Assembly (NCBI GenBank): GCA_002077065.1 | Contig: NAJO01000046.1 | Location: forward strand, 62,001-126,000 | DNA: 64,000 nucleotides | Reading direction: 5' to 3' | From: Cryoendolithus antarcticus | Taxonomy: Eukaryota; Ascomycota; Dothideomycetes; Cladosporiales; Cladosporiaceae | Part shown: one piece after another, positions 44,101 through 53,306 of the stretch | Numbering within the stretch: the first letter of the stretch is position 1 | Layout of the letters: each line of letters starts with the position of its first letter | The notes under the pieces: generated by a model | What the model saw: only the letters and a program-made list of their open reading frames with translations | The model's database searches: none | Told to the model about the DNA's origin: nothing | Made by a program: the position numbers and the translations under genes

Positions 44101-44846
44101 GTGGACTATACTGTGAGCCGTGCAAATATCTGGCTAGAGACCGCTCTGTCCTTCGCCGTCATCGCTCGAGCGCTCTCCATGACCGCCGGTGTGCAGCCGC
44201 GGCTGCAGCAGCGGCTTGACCTCAGCGCATGGTAGCAAGCTACGCGTTACACATTTGGAAGACTTCACACTGACATTCACTTCACAGCAACAATCTCGGT
44301 AAATTCGAGCTTACTGGTATTCCTCCTGCTCCTCGTGGCCAGCCCCAGATTGAGGTCACTTTCGAGCTTGACGCGAACGGTATTCTCCGCGTCAGCGCCA
44401 ACGACAAGGCTACTGGCAAGGCTGAGTCCATCACGATCACCAACGACAAGGGCCGCCTCAGCGCCGAAGAGATTGAGCGCATGGTCGCTGATGCCGAGAA
44501 GTACGCCGATGAGGACAAGGCCACGCGCGAGCGTATCGAATCTCGCAATGGCCTCGAGAACTACGCCTTCAGCCTCAAGAACCAGGTCAACGATGATGAG
44601 GGTCTCGGCGGTAAGATCGACGAGGACGACAAGGAGGCCCTCCTCGAGGCTGTCAAGGAGGCGCAGGACTGGCTTGAGGAGAACGCCGCTTCGGCTGACG
44701 CCGCGGATTTCGATGAGCAGAAGCAGAAGCTCAGCGATGTTGCGTACCCGATCACAAGCAAACTCTACGGCGGGAGCGAGGGTGGTGCTGGTGGCATGCC
44801 CGATTACGGAGGTGATGATGAGCCATCCGGTCATGACGAGTTGTAG
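41118..44846 (+). CDS. KAR2: ER Hsp70 chaperone BiP/Kar2
   Basis: ER-lumen Hsp70 for translocation, folding and the unfolded protein response. Exons: 41118-41301, 41422-41731, 41787-42806 and 44288-44846. The signal peptide is in exon 1 ([20 protein letters not shown], cleavage after VRA). The nucleotide-binding domain is intact: [50 protein letters not shown] and [18 protein letters not shown]. The linker and substrate domain contain [20 protein letters not shown], and [20 protein letters not shown] continues in exon 4. The C-terminus ends [10 protein letters not shown], the ER retrieval signal. Introns 1 and 2 are 120 and 55 nt. Intron 3 is 1481 nt and interrupts the conserved [13 protein letters not shown] motif, one of the most invariant points of Hsp70. 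Splicing exactly 42807-44287 restores the protein. Confidence 0.97.
42848..43030 (+). repeat. partial, decayed copy of the GIY-YIG core
   Basis: Reads [20 protein letters not shown], then [20 protein letters not shown] and YSR. The full copy at about 43569-43695 reads [40 protein letters not shown] and YSR. DNA identity is visible over roughly 130 bp. The fragment lacks the GIY and YIG motifs and the zinc fingers and has no start codon of its own. It marks an earlier or tandem copy of the same element. Confidence 0.75.
43152..44219 (+). pseudogene. GIY-YIG endonuclease with two C2H2 zinc fingers, in-frame TAG at 44025-44027
   Basis: 291 residues from ATG 43152 to TAG. The nuclease core shows [20 protein letters not shown]: the GIY position is GIC (87-89) and YIG is intact (102-104). 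Then come R115/R117 and H121 ([11 protein letters not shown]), and E169 in [16 protein letters not shown], which corresponds to the catalytic Glu before the FW pair in I-TevI-like enzymes. [10 protein letters not shown] and a basic helical linker follow. After residue 286 a C2H2 finger starts, CAPC. The TAG falls two residues after the second Cys. In the same frame beyond it come [13 protein letters not shown], then a second finger starting [17 protein letters not shown] and ending in His; both fit C-x2-C-x12-H-x5-H. The frame ends at TGA 44217-44219. Either a recent pseudogene or read through. Replacement of the first motif Tyr by Cys may also impair activity. Confidence 0.75.
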
Positions 44847-45191
44847 AGAGGTGAACTGTGTGGATATAGGCAACGTGATGGGGTGATTGCATTAGGCTGC
44901 GGCGTGTTATGAGGCTGGAGTGCTGTGATAGACTTTGAAAAGTAGATTAACACATTACCTCACTGAATGCTTCCATTTTGCCCTCACCTCAGTGAAGCGT
45001 TGACCAGGACAAAGGCTTGGGAGATACGCTACAGAACCACGAGGGCATCCCGCACGCTGATGAGATGGTTTGCGGCTCTTGGCATCATGCGGTATCTCGA
45101 ACTTCACCTCATCCCATGCGCCAAGCAATCTCTGGCAAAGACATCGAAAATTAGGATACCGACTCCAGTACCTTTGCGGTAGCTGCTCACA
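44847..45191. other. intergenic region KAR2-TRM7
   Basis: About 345 bp including the KAR2 3' UTR and the TRM7 promoter. Nothing else seen. Confidence 0.4.
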
Positions 45192-46334
45192 ATGGGCAAA
45201 TCATCGAAGGATAAGCGTGACGCCTATTACCGCCTCGCCAAAGAGCAAGGCTGGCGCGCACGTTCTGCGTTCAAGCTTTTGCAACTAGACGAGCACTTCA
45301 ATCTCTTGGAGGATGTGACAAGGGTCGTGGATCTATGCGCCGCTCCAGGCAGCTGGTCACAAGTCTTGAGCAGAGTGCTGGTGAAAGGCGAACGTATCGG
45401 GAGAGGAGGATGGGAGGATCGGCGGTATCGCGAATTACTGCGCGTGCGAGGAATGGTTACTGGCGCCGATAAGGGATCGGAGACTTCACCGCCACCTGTG
45501 CCAACTGCAAGGCCAAGAAAAGACGTACGGATCGTGGCACTAGATCTTCAACCCATGGCCCCACTCGAAGGTATCACCTGCCTCAAAGCCGACATAACCC
45601 ATCCCTCCACCATTCCCCTCTTGCTGAAAGCCTTGGATCCGGATATGGACGGCCCTGCCCAATCAGATTCCAGCGAAAACTCGAACGCCAGGTCTACAAC
45701 CCACAAAATTGATCTCATTCTCTCGGACGGCGCTCCAGACGTCACAGGCCTTCATGATTTGGACATCTACCTACAGTCTCAACTTCTCTTCGCCGCTCTC
45801 TCACTAGCAGTCAGAGTACTGAAGCCAGGTGGGAAGTTCGTGGCGAAGATCTTTCGAGGCGGAGATGTGGATCTGCTGATGGGCCAGATGAGGGTGTTCT
45901 TCAAGGATGTCACGGTGGCGAAACCGAGGAGTAGTCGGGGGAGCAGTCTTGAGGCGTTCGTGGTGTGTACTGATTTCGCTTTGCCGAAGGGCTGGAATGA
46001 AGCGGAGATGTTGGGTGTTGGGATGCCGATCAAGGCTGAGGGGCGGGAAAGGACAAGACCCGGTCGACTAACGAGGGAAGATGGCGTGGTGGAACTGGAG
46101 CTAGGGAGTGGAAGTGAGAGTGATGAGGAGCAGGGCACGCGGTGGATCGCACCGTTTTTGGCTTGTGGCGATCTGAGTGCTTTTGATGCTGATGCTAGTC
46201 ATACGCTGCCGGAAGGGTATGTGAGTCTGGAGCCTGTACAGCCACCTACTGCGCCGCCTTATAAGAGGGCGTTGGAGGAGAGGAGAAAGCTGGGTGGAGC
46301 GTATGGGAAGACGAAGTTGGGGAGTGGAGTATGA
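45192..46334 (+). CDS. TRM7: tRNA 2'-O-ribose methyltransferase Trm7 (FTSJ family)
   Basis: SAM-dependent enzyme that methylates the ribose at positions 32 and 34 of the anticodon loop of certain tRNAs, with partner proteins in yeast. Intronless, 380 residues. The N-terminus GKSSKDKRDAYYRLAKEQGW is characteristic of Trm7/FTSJ1. The SAM site is VVDLCAAPGSWSQVLS. The catalytic K-D-K-E set is visible: K28 (RSAFKLLQ), D in LILSDGAPDVTG, K in KPGGKFVAKIFRGGD, and E in SSRGSSLEAFVVC. Two inserts, after the SAM motif and before SDGAPD, are common in filamentous fungi. The tail (PPTAPPYKRALEERRKLGGA) is also family-typical. It is convergent with the next gene across a 164-bp gap. Confidence 0.95.
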   Translation: MGKSSKDKRDAYYRLAKEQGWRARSAFKLLQLDEHFNLLEDVTRVVDLCAAPGSWSQVLSRVLVKGERIGRGGWEDRRYRELLRVRGMVTGADKGSETSPPPVPTARPRKDVRIVALDLQPMAPLEGITCLKADITHPSTIPLLLKALDPDMDGPAQSDSSENSNARSTTHKIDLILSDGAPDVTGLHDLDIYLQSQLLFAALSLAVRVLKPGGKFVAKIFRGGDVDLLMGQMRVFFKDVTVAKPRSSRGSSLEAFVVCTDFALPKGWNEAEMLGVGMPIKAEGRERTRPGRLTREDGVVELELGSGSESDEEQGTRWIAPFLACGDLSAFDADASHTLPEGYVSLEPVQPPTAPPYKRALEERRKLGGAYGKTKLGSGV

Positions 46335-46498
46335 AGGCAAGTACTCGCACGCGACTCCAACGGCACAGTGAGATGGAAGCATAGATAATTGGCGACGAGA
46401 GGAAAACCGCCAGCGGCCATGTCGATACAGCTAAGTACATCTCTCTGTCTCTTACACCCCACCCAAACACCCAACAACGACGACCCACGCTTCACCTC

Positions 46499-47341
46499 TC
46501 ACAACATCACCAGTGATGATGGCCCACTGACCCTATTGCGCTTCACTCCAGAGTCGCTCGCTGGCTCCGCCTTCTTCTCAGGAGCAGCAGGCTTCAGTGG
46601 TGCCGGCTTGTCTGCCAGCGACTTCACATTGCCGTGTCCATCTCTGTACAGCCCAGCAGCGGCCAAGTCGTCATCTGGGACCTGAGGAGGCGGCGGTGAG
46701 GACTTGGCGGGGGAGGGTGGTGGTGGCTGCTGCTGTTGCTGATGCTGCTGCTGCTGCGCACGCAGCGAGAAGAGAGGCAAGGCCGACTGATGCAGCCAAG
46801 ATGACTGCTGCTGTGCCAGCCGATGCCGCAGCGTCTGCTGCAGCCAAAGGTACTGCAGCGCCCCGACGACCTCACTCGCCCGTTGTTCAGCCCGGAGTCT
46901 CCTCGCTCGGTAGACTCGCTCATTGTGCCGGTCGATCGCCCATTGCTCATCAGCTCTCATGCGGGCCTCACGCTGTGCCTTCACTTTCGCTGCCTCACTT
47001 GCAGCTCTCTCTCTCTCAGCCCGCGATCGATCGATCACAACCCACATGGGATTCTGGTCATCCCACCATGGTACGCTGTACTCTGGTGCTTTTGCAGGCT
47101 TGACAGGGCGAATGATGGGTCTTTCGACCGCATCAGGCGGGCAGAGAGCAGCGAACGCAAGATCGAGAAGATATACGGCCAGTTGGGCCATTGCCAGCGC
47201 GAAATCCAGAGAGGGTTGCATGGCGGATTGGGCCGCCGAGAAGAGTGCCGATGGGTGGCTAGCCCAGATCTTGTAGCCTAGTAGGAGGGCGAGGACGTAT
47301 AGCACCCAGAAAAGTGGTGTTGGATCGAATGTGTCGGCCAT
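46499..47341 (-). CDS. hypothetical membrane protein with poly-Q/poly-P tract
   Basis: Unrecognised, 280 residues from MADTFDPTPLFW (an upstream extension in frame begins at a second ATG, 47473). Two hydrophobic segments near the N-terminus (LFWVLYVLALLLGYKIW and FALAMAQLAVYLLDLAFAAL) are followed by a short Pro-rich segment and a long charged helix (SRAERERAASEAAKVKAQRE) predicted to be coiled coil. Then come Q and P repeats (QQQQHQQQQQPPPP) encoded by CTG-rich DNA near 46720-46760. The layout suggests a small membrane-anchored protein with a cytosolic coiled coil. Function unknown. Confidence 0.6.
   Translation of the reverse strand: MADTFDPTPLFWVLYVLALLLGYKIWASHPSALFSAAQSAMQPSLDFALAMAQLAVYLLDLAFAALCPPDAVERPIIRPVKPAKAPEYSVPWWDDQNPMWVVIDRSRAERERAASEAAKVKAQREARMRADEQWAIDRHNERVYRARRLRAEQRASEVVGALQYLWLQQTLRHRLAQQQSSWLHQSALPLFSLRAQQQQHQQQQQPPPPSPAKSSPPPPQVPDDDLAAAGLYRDGHGNVKSLADKPAPLKPAAPEKKAEPASDSGVKRNRVSGPSSLVML
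46713..46760. repeat. CTG/CAG trinucleotide-rich tract
   Basis: Imperfect CTG repeats (CAG on the coding strand) encode the glutamine run of the gene above. Such tracts are prone to length variation between strains. Confidence 0.6.
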
Positions 47342-48025
47342 TGCTTGAGAGATTGATCTCGACCAGCGAGATGTAGTGTATCTGAGGAGATAGTGAGAAT
47401 CACACTTTGAGGGCTTGTGTGTGTTTTGTGTGTCATCTGGAGAAGGAAGAAAGAGAGAGCATACTGGCATCACGAACGTTACTTGTGGTTGAGGAAGGGC
47501 GAATCGACAATAGTAGGCCTTGCCGTATTGAGACCTTATCGAGATACCTATTTATGGTATTGTACATATGGTCTAGTCAATAGCCACGCGGATCGTTGTG
47601 GCGGATAGTCCTTGCGAACGATCATCAGACTTCGATACAATAGAGCCATTGGACTTACGCTAGCGCAAGTATGTAACACTTTCCCAACAGCGACAATAGC
47701 TACAATAGTAAACTTCAGCATGTTCGAACGCTGAAGCACCGACATCTCTCCAAAAGTGTGAACAATCTTATGCTACTACAAGTGTAGCCACAACAGCCGG
47801 CCTGTCGCTCGACATCAGTGGGAGAAAGCAGACTCGACACTGACACCGCCTTTGCTCTACGATAGGCCTCTCACAGACACGGCGATGTGCAAATTGCCGC
47901 GGATGTACCAACGATGGCGTAGCGACGTTCCGGATTCTTGGAGAAGTGGAGGCATATGCATTGTCCATTGCATATCTGTCGTTGTATCATACCATCATCG
48001 AAGTCATGTACCCCTCGCCCGTTAC
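47342..48025. other. intergenic stretch
   Basis: Upstream of the poly-Q membrane gene and downstream of BUD27. No gene seen. Confidence 0.4.
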
Positions 48026-50140
48026 CTATCGCCCGATTCTAGCAGCCTTGAATCGTGACACCTTCTTCAGCTTGCCATCACGCTCCTCCATCAGCTCGCC
48101 CAGATCCTCTTCCTCCTCCGTATTGACCTTGAAGCCGCCTTGCTCTCTAATTATGTCATTACGGCGGCGATAGTAGTCTGCGGCCAGCTCGCGTCGTGCG
48201 CTGATAGCGTCGTGCTCTTCGAGATCCGGGGCGGTGATAGGCTTGGAAGATGGAGCACGCTCGATGAGGTGCTCGGCCATGGGGATGCCTGGTGGTTCTT
48301 TGTGCGAATCAGTCATGGTGTCGTCGTCATCGTCGTTATCGTGAATGCTTTGTGGTGCGGTTGGCCTACTTGACGATGCAAGTCGCTGCTTGGATTGTGA
48401 GGTCTTCGCCATCGCACCTGCACCAGGAGTCGCTTGCGAAGTGCTGATAGGCCGTAGGGAGACGGTCTCGGACAACGGAAGAGCACTTTCACCCTCGACA
48501 CGCTTCTGCGCCTTGACATGCTCGGTAGCGACATCAAGCTCCTCAGCGAACGACACTCGCTTCTTGCTGTTGCTCTTCTTGTCAGGGTCTGAAGACGACA
48601 TCGGCTCAGCCATAGAACTACGCCTGTCCCTGATGACTAATTTGCGCACATCTGCCGGATCGAGCTCGGGATCCATGTCCTTGATCTCTTCATCAGCAGG
48701 CGCGCTGCCCATATTACCGATCAACCGCTCTTGCAGCGCTTTCATTTCGTCACGATACTCGTCGGAGATTTCGGTGTTAGAGCGGCCGAACTCATCTTCC
48801 TCATCTTCAGTCTCCCAATCTGACATGCCGCTGGTGTTCGAAGCATAATCATCTTGGTTCTCCGAGGCCGTGAACACAGAGCGACCGTCCTCGTGAGTGT
48901 CATCATCATCATCATCTTCTTCTTCGTAATCATCATCAATATCCATCTGCGCTACCACGTTGTTGACTTCATTGAGATGGTAGTTGAGCATCTCCTGTCG
49001 TGCGCGGGCGTCTTCTTCTGACTCATTTGCGGGCAGCACGATGTGTGGTTTGGTGGTCTCTGTGTCTGCATCGAGTTCGTAGACCTTCTCGCCAGGCTTG
49101 AAAGAGGCTCGAAGGTCTGCTTGGCGGCTGAGGTCCGCATTGACTGGTGTTGGCGTTGCATCAGGCGCTGTGACTGTGGTTGGGTGCACGACTGGCGATG
49201 ATGGGCCCAGGGGCTGTGCGGGTATCTCCTCCACTTCTGGCGAAAACGTAACGCTACGAGTGTCCGGTGGATCTGCAGCGCGGGCAATGGCGACTTTCTC
49301 TGCGAAAGACACGGACTTCCGTCCCTCGTGTGCTTCGGGCTGAGACTTCTCCTCGGCTAGCTTCGTGTCTGCCGAGAAAGACACAGACTTCTTTCGAATC
49401 GGAGGTCGATGCGGAGCCTCGTGCTCGCCGTCAGATCCGCTTGACGAGAGGGCAGACTCCAAGGCCGGATTCGTAAACCTCGTTGGTGAAGGTAGAGGCG
49501 ACACAAGCGCAGACTTGATAGGCACACCCGACTTCTCAGCTCCAGCCGTCTCATCAACTCCAAGCTCCTTGGCACTCAGCCCCGCCATCTTCAAATGCTC
49601 GATCACCTTCCCACGATGCTCCTCAGGCCTTCTCAACTCACTTGAAAGCACATTACCCTCGTCATCAAGCTCCTCATGGATCTCGGTTAGCGGCAAACCA
49701 CCCTCATCTCCCTCACCAATGCCATCCCCGTGCACCCCGGAAGCAGTCATAGAAGCAAACGCAAACTCCTCGATCTTCCCCTCAGCGACGAAGTACCGCC
49801 GTTGCAAAGTCTCAATGTTCTTCTGAACGTATTCCTGTCGCCTCTCGATCAGGCCGAGGATTTGCCGGCGGGAGCGAAGTGACGTAGCAGCAGTGTTGTC
49901 GTTTGTAGGACTGCCAAAAAGTCCCAAGATCTCCTTCTCGGTCAATAGATCGCCTTGGCAGTCCTTCGTAACAGTCTCCACAGTCGTGGCGTCCAAATCC
50001 TCAGAATCAAGGTCCAGCAGTTCCTCTTTCAGCCCTTCGTACTGCGCATCCCAGCTTTGCCAGTGCTTGAGACTTTTACGGATATCTTGCATATTTATCT
50101 CCAGCTCCTGACGTTTGGCTTCGATCTCCGAGAGCTCCAT
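48026..50140 (-). CDS. BUD27: prefoldin-like protein Bud27/URI
   Basis: Unconventional prefoldin involved in assembly of RNA polymerases via Rpb5 and in TOR-linked translation control in yeast and human. 704 residues from ATG 50140 (MELSEIEAKRQELEINMQDI). The N-terminal prefoldin alpha fold is a coiled coil (LKHWQSWDAQYEGLKEELLD, then ERRQEYVQKNIETLQRRYFV). The long middle is acidic and disordered with Asp/Glu runs. The C-terminus, SRFKAARIGR, is the short conserved end of the Uri/Bud27 group. Four K/R-x-V-x-F sites (KKSVSF, RKSVSF, TRSVTF and KKRVSF) look like PP1-docking motifs; human URI is known to bind PP1-gamma. Identification by architecture and N-terminus is good. Confidence 0.8.
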   Translation of the reverse strand: MELSEIEAKRQELEINMQDIRKSLKHWQSWDAQYEGLKEELLDLDSEDLDATTVETVTKDCQGDLLTEKEILGLFGSPTNDNTAATSLRSRRQILGLIERRQEYVQKNIETLQRRYFVAEGKIEEFAFASMTASGVHGDGIGEGDEGGLPLTEIHEELDDEGNVLSSELRRPEEHRGKVIEHLKMAGLSAKELGVDETAGAEKSGVPIKSALVSPLPSPTRFTNPALESALSSSGSDGEHEAPHRPPIRKKSVSFSADTKLAEEKSQPEAHEGRKSVSFAEKVAIARAADPPDTRSVTFSPEVEEIPAQPLGPSSPVVHPTTVTAPDATPTPVNADLSRQADLRASFKPGEKVYELDADTETTKPHIVLPANESEEDARARQEMLNYHLNEVNNVVAQMDIDDDYEEEDDDDDDTHEDGRSVFTASENQDDYASNTSGMSDWETEDEEDEFGRSNTEISDEYRDEMKALQERLIGNMGSAPADEEIKDMDPELDPADVRKLVIRDRRSSMAEPMSSSDPDKKSNSKKRVSFAEELDVATEHVKAQKRVEGESALPLSETVSLRPISTSQATPGAGAMAKTSQSKQRLASSSRPTAPQSIHDNDDDDDTMTDSHKEPPGIPMAEHLIERAPSSKPITAPDLEEHDAISARRELAADYYRRRNDIIREQGGFKVNTEEEEDLGELMEERDGKLKKVSRFKAARIGR

Positions 50141-51498
50141 GACAGCTTTTGTTCTATCCCAAATAGTTTGAGAAATTGACGAAGTCGTGTGTTCGTGAGA
50201 GACACAAAGTGACAGGGAAGGCGAGAGTTGGAGTTGACAACGGACAGGCAGCGCGGACAAACGGGCCGACCGCGTTGCCGTGAGCTTATCGCGACTGATA
50301 GACTTTCGGGTTTACACGTTCACTGTGCGGTTGTAAGCTGTGTCATGGGGGTTTGATAGATGCGGAAGACATTTACCGACGGCGCGATAGCACATGCAAG
50401 ACAGCGCACAACTAGAGTGTGTCTCAACTTACGGCGGAGGCGGAGTCTAGATCCGGCGCGGTGCATATCTATATGCATCAACAATCTAAGAATCGCGTGG
50501 CGTCCAGGGTCTTGTGCAACGTGGGCACCTTGGGGGATGCAGGTACAAAGCTAAACGCTGTTGGCGAACCAGCCTGATGCGTTCAACGTGGCGCTGCAAT
50601 GCTATTTGCGTGATCTATGCACGCCACAGACCTGCACGAGCGAGCCTGTATCAACGCCCAACATTCTTGGCCTCTTGTCTATGATCAGCGGCTTCGAACG
50701 ACGCCCGCCACCTCACTAGTCCGTGCATCATCATCATTGCTCCCTTCCACGGTCCCTTGACAGCGCGCACCAGTTCCAAACGCTGGAGAACCTGGAATGT
50801 CTGTGGTAGTAGAAGGTTTCCCACTCGCCGGCAGCTCTTATTCTCGGGAAATCTCGGACCCAAGGAGGCGCAACTACGCTGTACACATCACACACATCCG
50901 ATCTAGCCCTGGACTTGCCAGTGAGAAGAGCCCCTCTTGCAAGTTCGCCCGGCCCAGCAGCGATTCGGTCGCACGCCAGTCTCGTTCGTTTCAAGGCTGC
51001 GCAACGAGGCCAGACTGGTCTCCCATACCATCCATACCATCAATTTGTACGTGGGCGAGAGGGCGCAGTCATTGTTCCGCAGCAATTCGTCACGATACTG
51101 CTCGTAGTCTGCTAAGTAGTGCACCAAAGCGGACCTGAGGTGCTCCATATCTTGGTCTTTCTCACCACCTTCCCCATCTTCCTGACTTTCGACGCGACTC
51201 TTCTAAGTCGCATCGCATGTCACGAGGTTGGCCTAGGAGGATATATGAGAGCTTGGAGCAATGGGAGTGTAGGCAAAGATCGATCACGCTCAGAGAATTG
51301 CTCTTGTCAACTGAATACAACGAACGACGGTGTTCCTGATTGATCATTCTCTTGCAATCTGTTCGAGCTACCGAATCCGTCGCTCTGACCAGGATCACAT
51401 CCTGAGGAGTTTCGGTCGATTGCAGCTGCAGAGAGGACACTGAGCATGCGAGGCAGCTGCCTTGCAGCCCTTTCCCAGAAGTGCTTCGCTACGCACGG
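50141..51498. other. intergenic stretch
   Basis: BUD27 promoter plus about 1.2 kb with overlapping short frames on both strands and no recognisable gene. Confidence 0.4.
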
Positions 51499-51826
51499 CT
51501 AAGTACAACCGCAGTATCCCCCCGCCTCTACGCACTGGTTCTTGCAGGTATTGAATCTCACCCATTTCCCTCCTGTGCGTTTCAACTAGTCACGTTGTCA
51601 GCTTAGGAGCAGTAGAAGAGCGATCAGAAGGCCGAGCGCGGGAGCATCGCTGAATCATGAATGAGTGACGTACGAGATTGTCGTGGTTGTGGCTGCATGA
51701 GTATTCGCCAGGCGTCTGACACGCTTCACCTTGGTTTTTGTCGTAGCTTTGAAGGCAAGGGCTTTGGGTGGCGAGAGCCATTGGTAGCAGGGCGACGCCG
51801 AGCATGACGAGAGTCTTGAATTGCAT
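51499..51826 (-). CDS. small secreted cysteine-rich protein
   Basis: Exons 51826-51674 and 51585-51499 are joined in phase over an 88-nt intron (GTACGT donor, CTGACA branch, GACTAG acceptor), giving a 79-residue protein. A clear signal peptide (QFKTLVMLGVALLPMALA) is followed by a mature part of about 60 residues with seven Cys: SPCLQSYDKNQGEACQ, GEYSCSHN, then in exon 2 FNTCKNQC and GGYCGCT. Without splicing, the second exon's cysteines would be lost, which supports the model. Size, secretion signal and Cys content match fungal secreted effectors or antimicrobial-type peptides, but no family was recognised. It is flanked by more than 1 kb of gene-free DNA on each side. Confidence 0.75.
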
Positions 51827-53306
51827 GTTGCAGAATAAAGAGAATGCACGATAATGGTGGCCGAAGTGAAGTGTTTTCTCGAATGTTGGATCGGGTGCGT
51901 TGAGAATGAGAAAGGACTTTGAGAAGCAAGGCAGAGACATGGACCTTTATACCTTCCAGCTTGTTGGCATTCGATCACCGCTCATACTAGACCTTCCTAG
52001 ACTGTCGACATTTTTGGGGCTTGCTCGCTCGTACATGCGAAGGTCTTCCGGTGAATGATACGGGGTAGCTGATTGATCCTACAGCTGGCTGCGGGCGGCC
52101 ACGGACGACGATTTCGACACCACGTCGGGACGCTACCGCCCGTGCCAATAGTTGTACATGTTGTACAAGTTGGGTATATCGTGGCATGGCCTGGGTCTGC
52201 GCCAATCGAATGCGGAGGTCTAGCAAGGTATAAAGTCCTCAGGCTGTACTATGGAAGTCGGTCGAGCTAGCCCGAACGGGGCCTTGCACGAATCGATCAG
52301 TAACGCAGCACGTGTATCGTCAACCTTCCTAGACTGTTGATATGAGCAGGGCTTCATGTTGGCTCGGGTATACATATATGTTAGCGAGAGAGACGCATGT
52401 TGGAGTTAGGTATAGGCACTAATGCAATAGCCATGTCTGTGGCGATTATCACGCTCACACGATAACGAGAAGGCATAGGCTCGTTCTATTCCACTTTGCA
52501 CGCGAAGAATGGAGGGTTGCATTCTGGACAAGCCGTTGCGTCGAATGCGTGCGTCGAATGCGTGTAGAAGCCAGTACACGCAGAATCTGAGCCCAGAGGA
52601 CCACATCGACTGAATCCTACGCAGGGGTGATGCCTAGTAAATAAGGCTAGGATGCAAGAGTGTATTGCCGTTGATCGGGATCGATATTAAGCACGAGGTA
52701 AGCGGGGGGAAGCTCTCTAGCCGTCTCGGCACATGAGCTTGATGTGGATAAGCAACTCTATAGGCGGTGTGAGCAGCTTTTAGTAGTACGTTGCGGATAC
52801 GGACGGGAGGCACCAATATCTAACGCACCGTGACAAGTGTTGTCGTGCACGGCGTGGTAACATGAGATGTGCCAAGAACTCGTGCGAAGAGGCGCAGCGA
52901 GCAAATCGTCTGGAGCGCAGTTGCAAGCCGCAGCACAGCAACTCAGTGCGTGAAACGAAGCTCCACTCCAGACGTTACGCGTCGGGCAATGCTGTGACGA
53001 AGAGTGGACACCGGCAGGATTCATTAATCCAAGAGGAGCGGGTACTTTGGTTTGAGATAGAGGGCGCGGGGGCATGTCAAGTGTTCTGGACGATGCCGGT
53101 GAAGGGGGTTGGTCGACTACGCGGACAGCCATCATAATGAGAAGCGGCACGGGTACCTAGCCGAGCGGGCAGCGATGTGCGCGGCTGCATTAATTGAGGA
53201 GACTGAGCCTGGCTATCTCGACATCTCCAGCAAAACCTGAGGCTAGTGCATAGCACAACTAGCCTGGACCCTCCACCAACACTCCGCCACCAACCGCAGT
53301 AAACCA
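51827..53306. other. intergenic stretch with a short duplicated sequence
   Basis: No gene supported. A sequence beginning CCTTCCTAGACTGT occurs near 51992 and again near 52323, each followed by loosely similar DNA (GGGCTT and TCG-rich), suggesting a diverged local duplication upstream of the secreted-protein gene. Confidence 0.4.

Larger units (their letters stand above)
42807..44287 (+). mobile_element. 1481-bp KAR2 intron 3 carrying a GIY-YIG/zinc-finger ORF (putative homing-type element)
   Basis: Donor GTGAGT and acceptor TTCACAG, with a CTGACAT branch candidate about 20 nt upstream, make this a normal spliceosomal intron by signals. The length is more than ten times that of the other KAR2 introns. 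Inside is a same-strand GIY-YIG plus zinc-finger ORF (43152-44219 read through one TAG) and a partial extra copy of the nuclease core (about 42848-43030). No terminal inverted repeats, reverse transcriptase or group I/II core was seen by eye. Calling it a homing-type element is inference from the nuclease family, the intron location and the highly conserved host site. Confidence 0.6.

Noticed and set aside
48345..49826. Long plus-strand Ser-rich frames over BUD27
   Set aside because: Antisense shadows produced by the acidic and serine repeats of BUD27.
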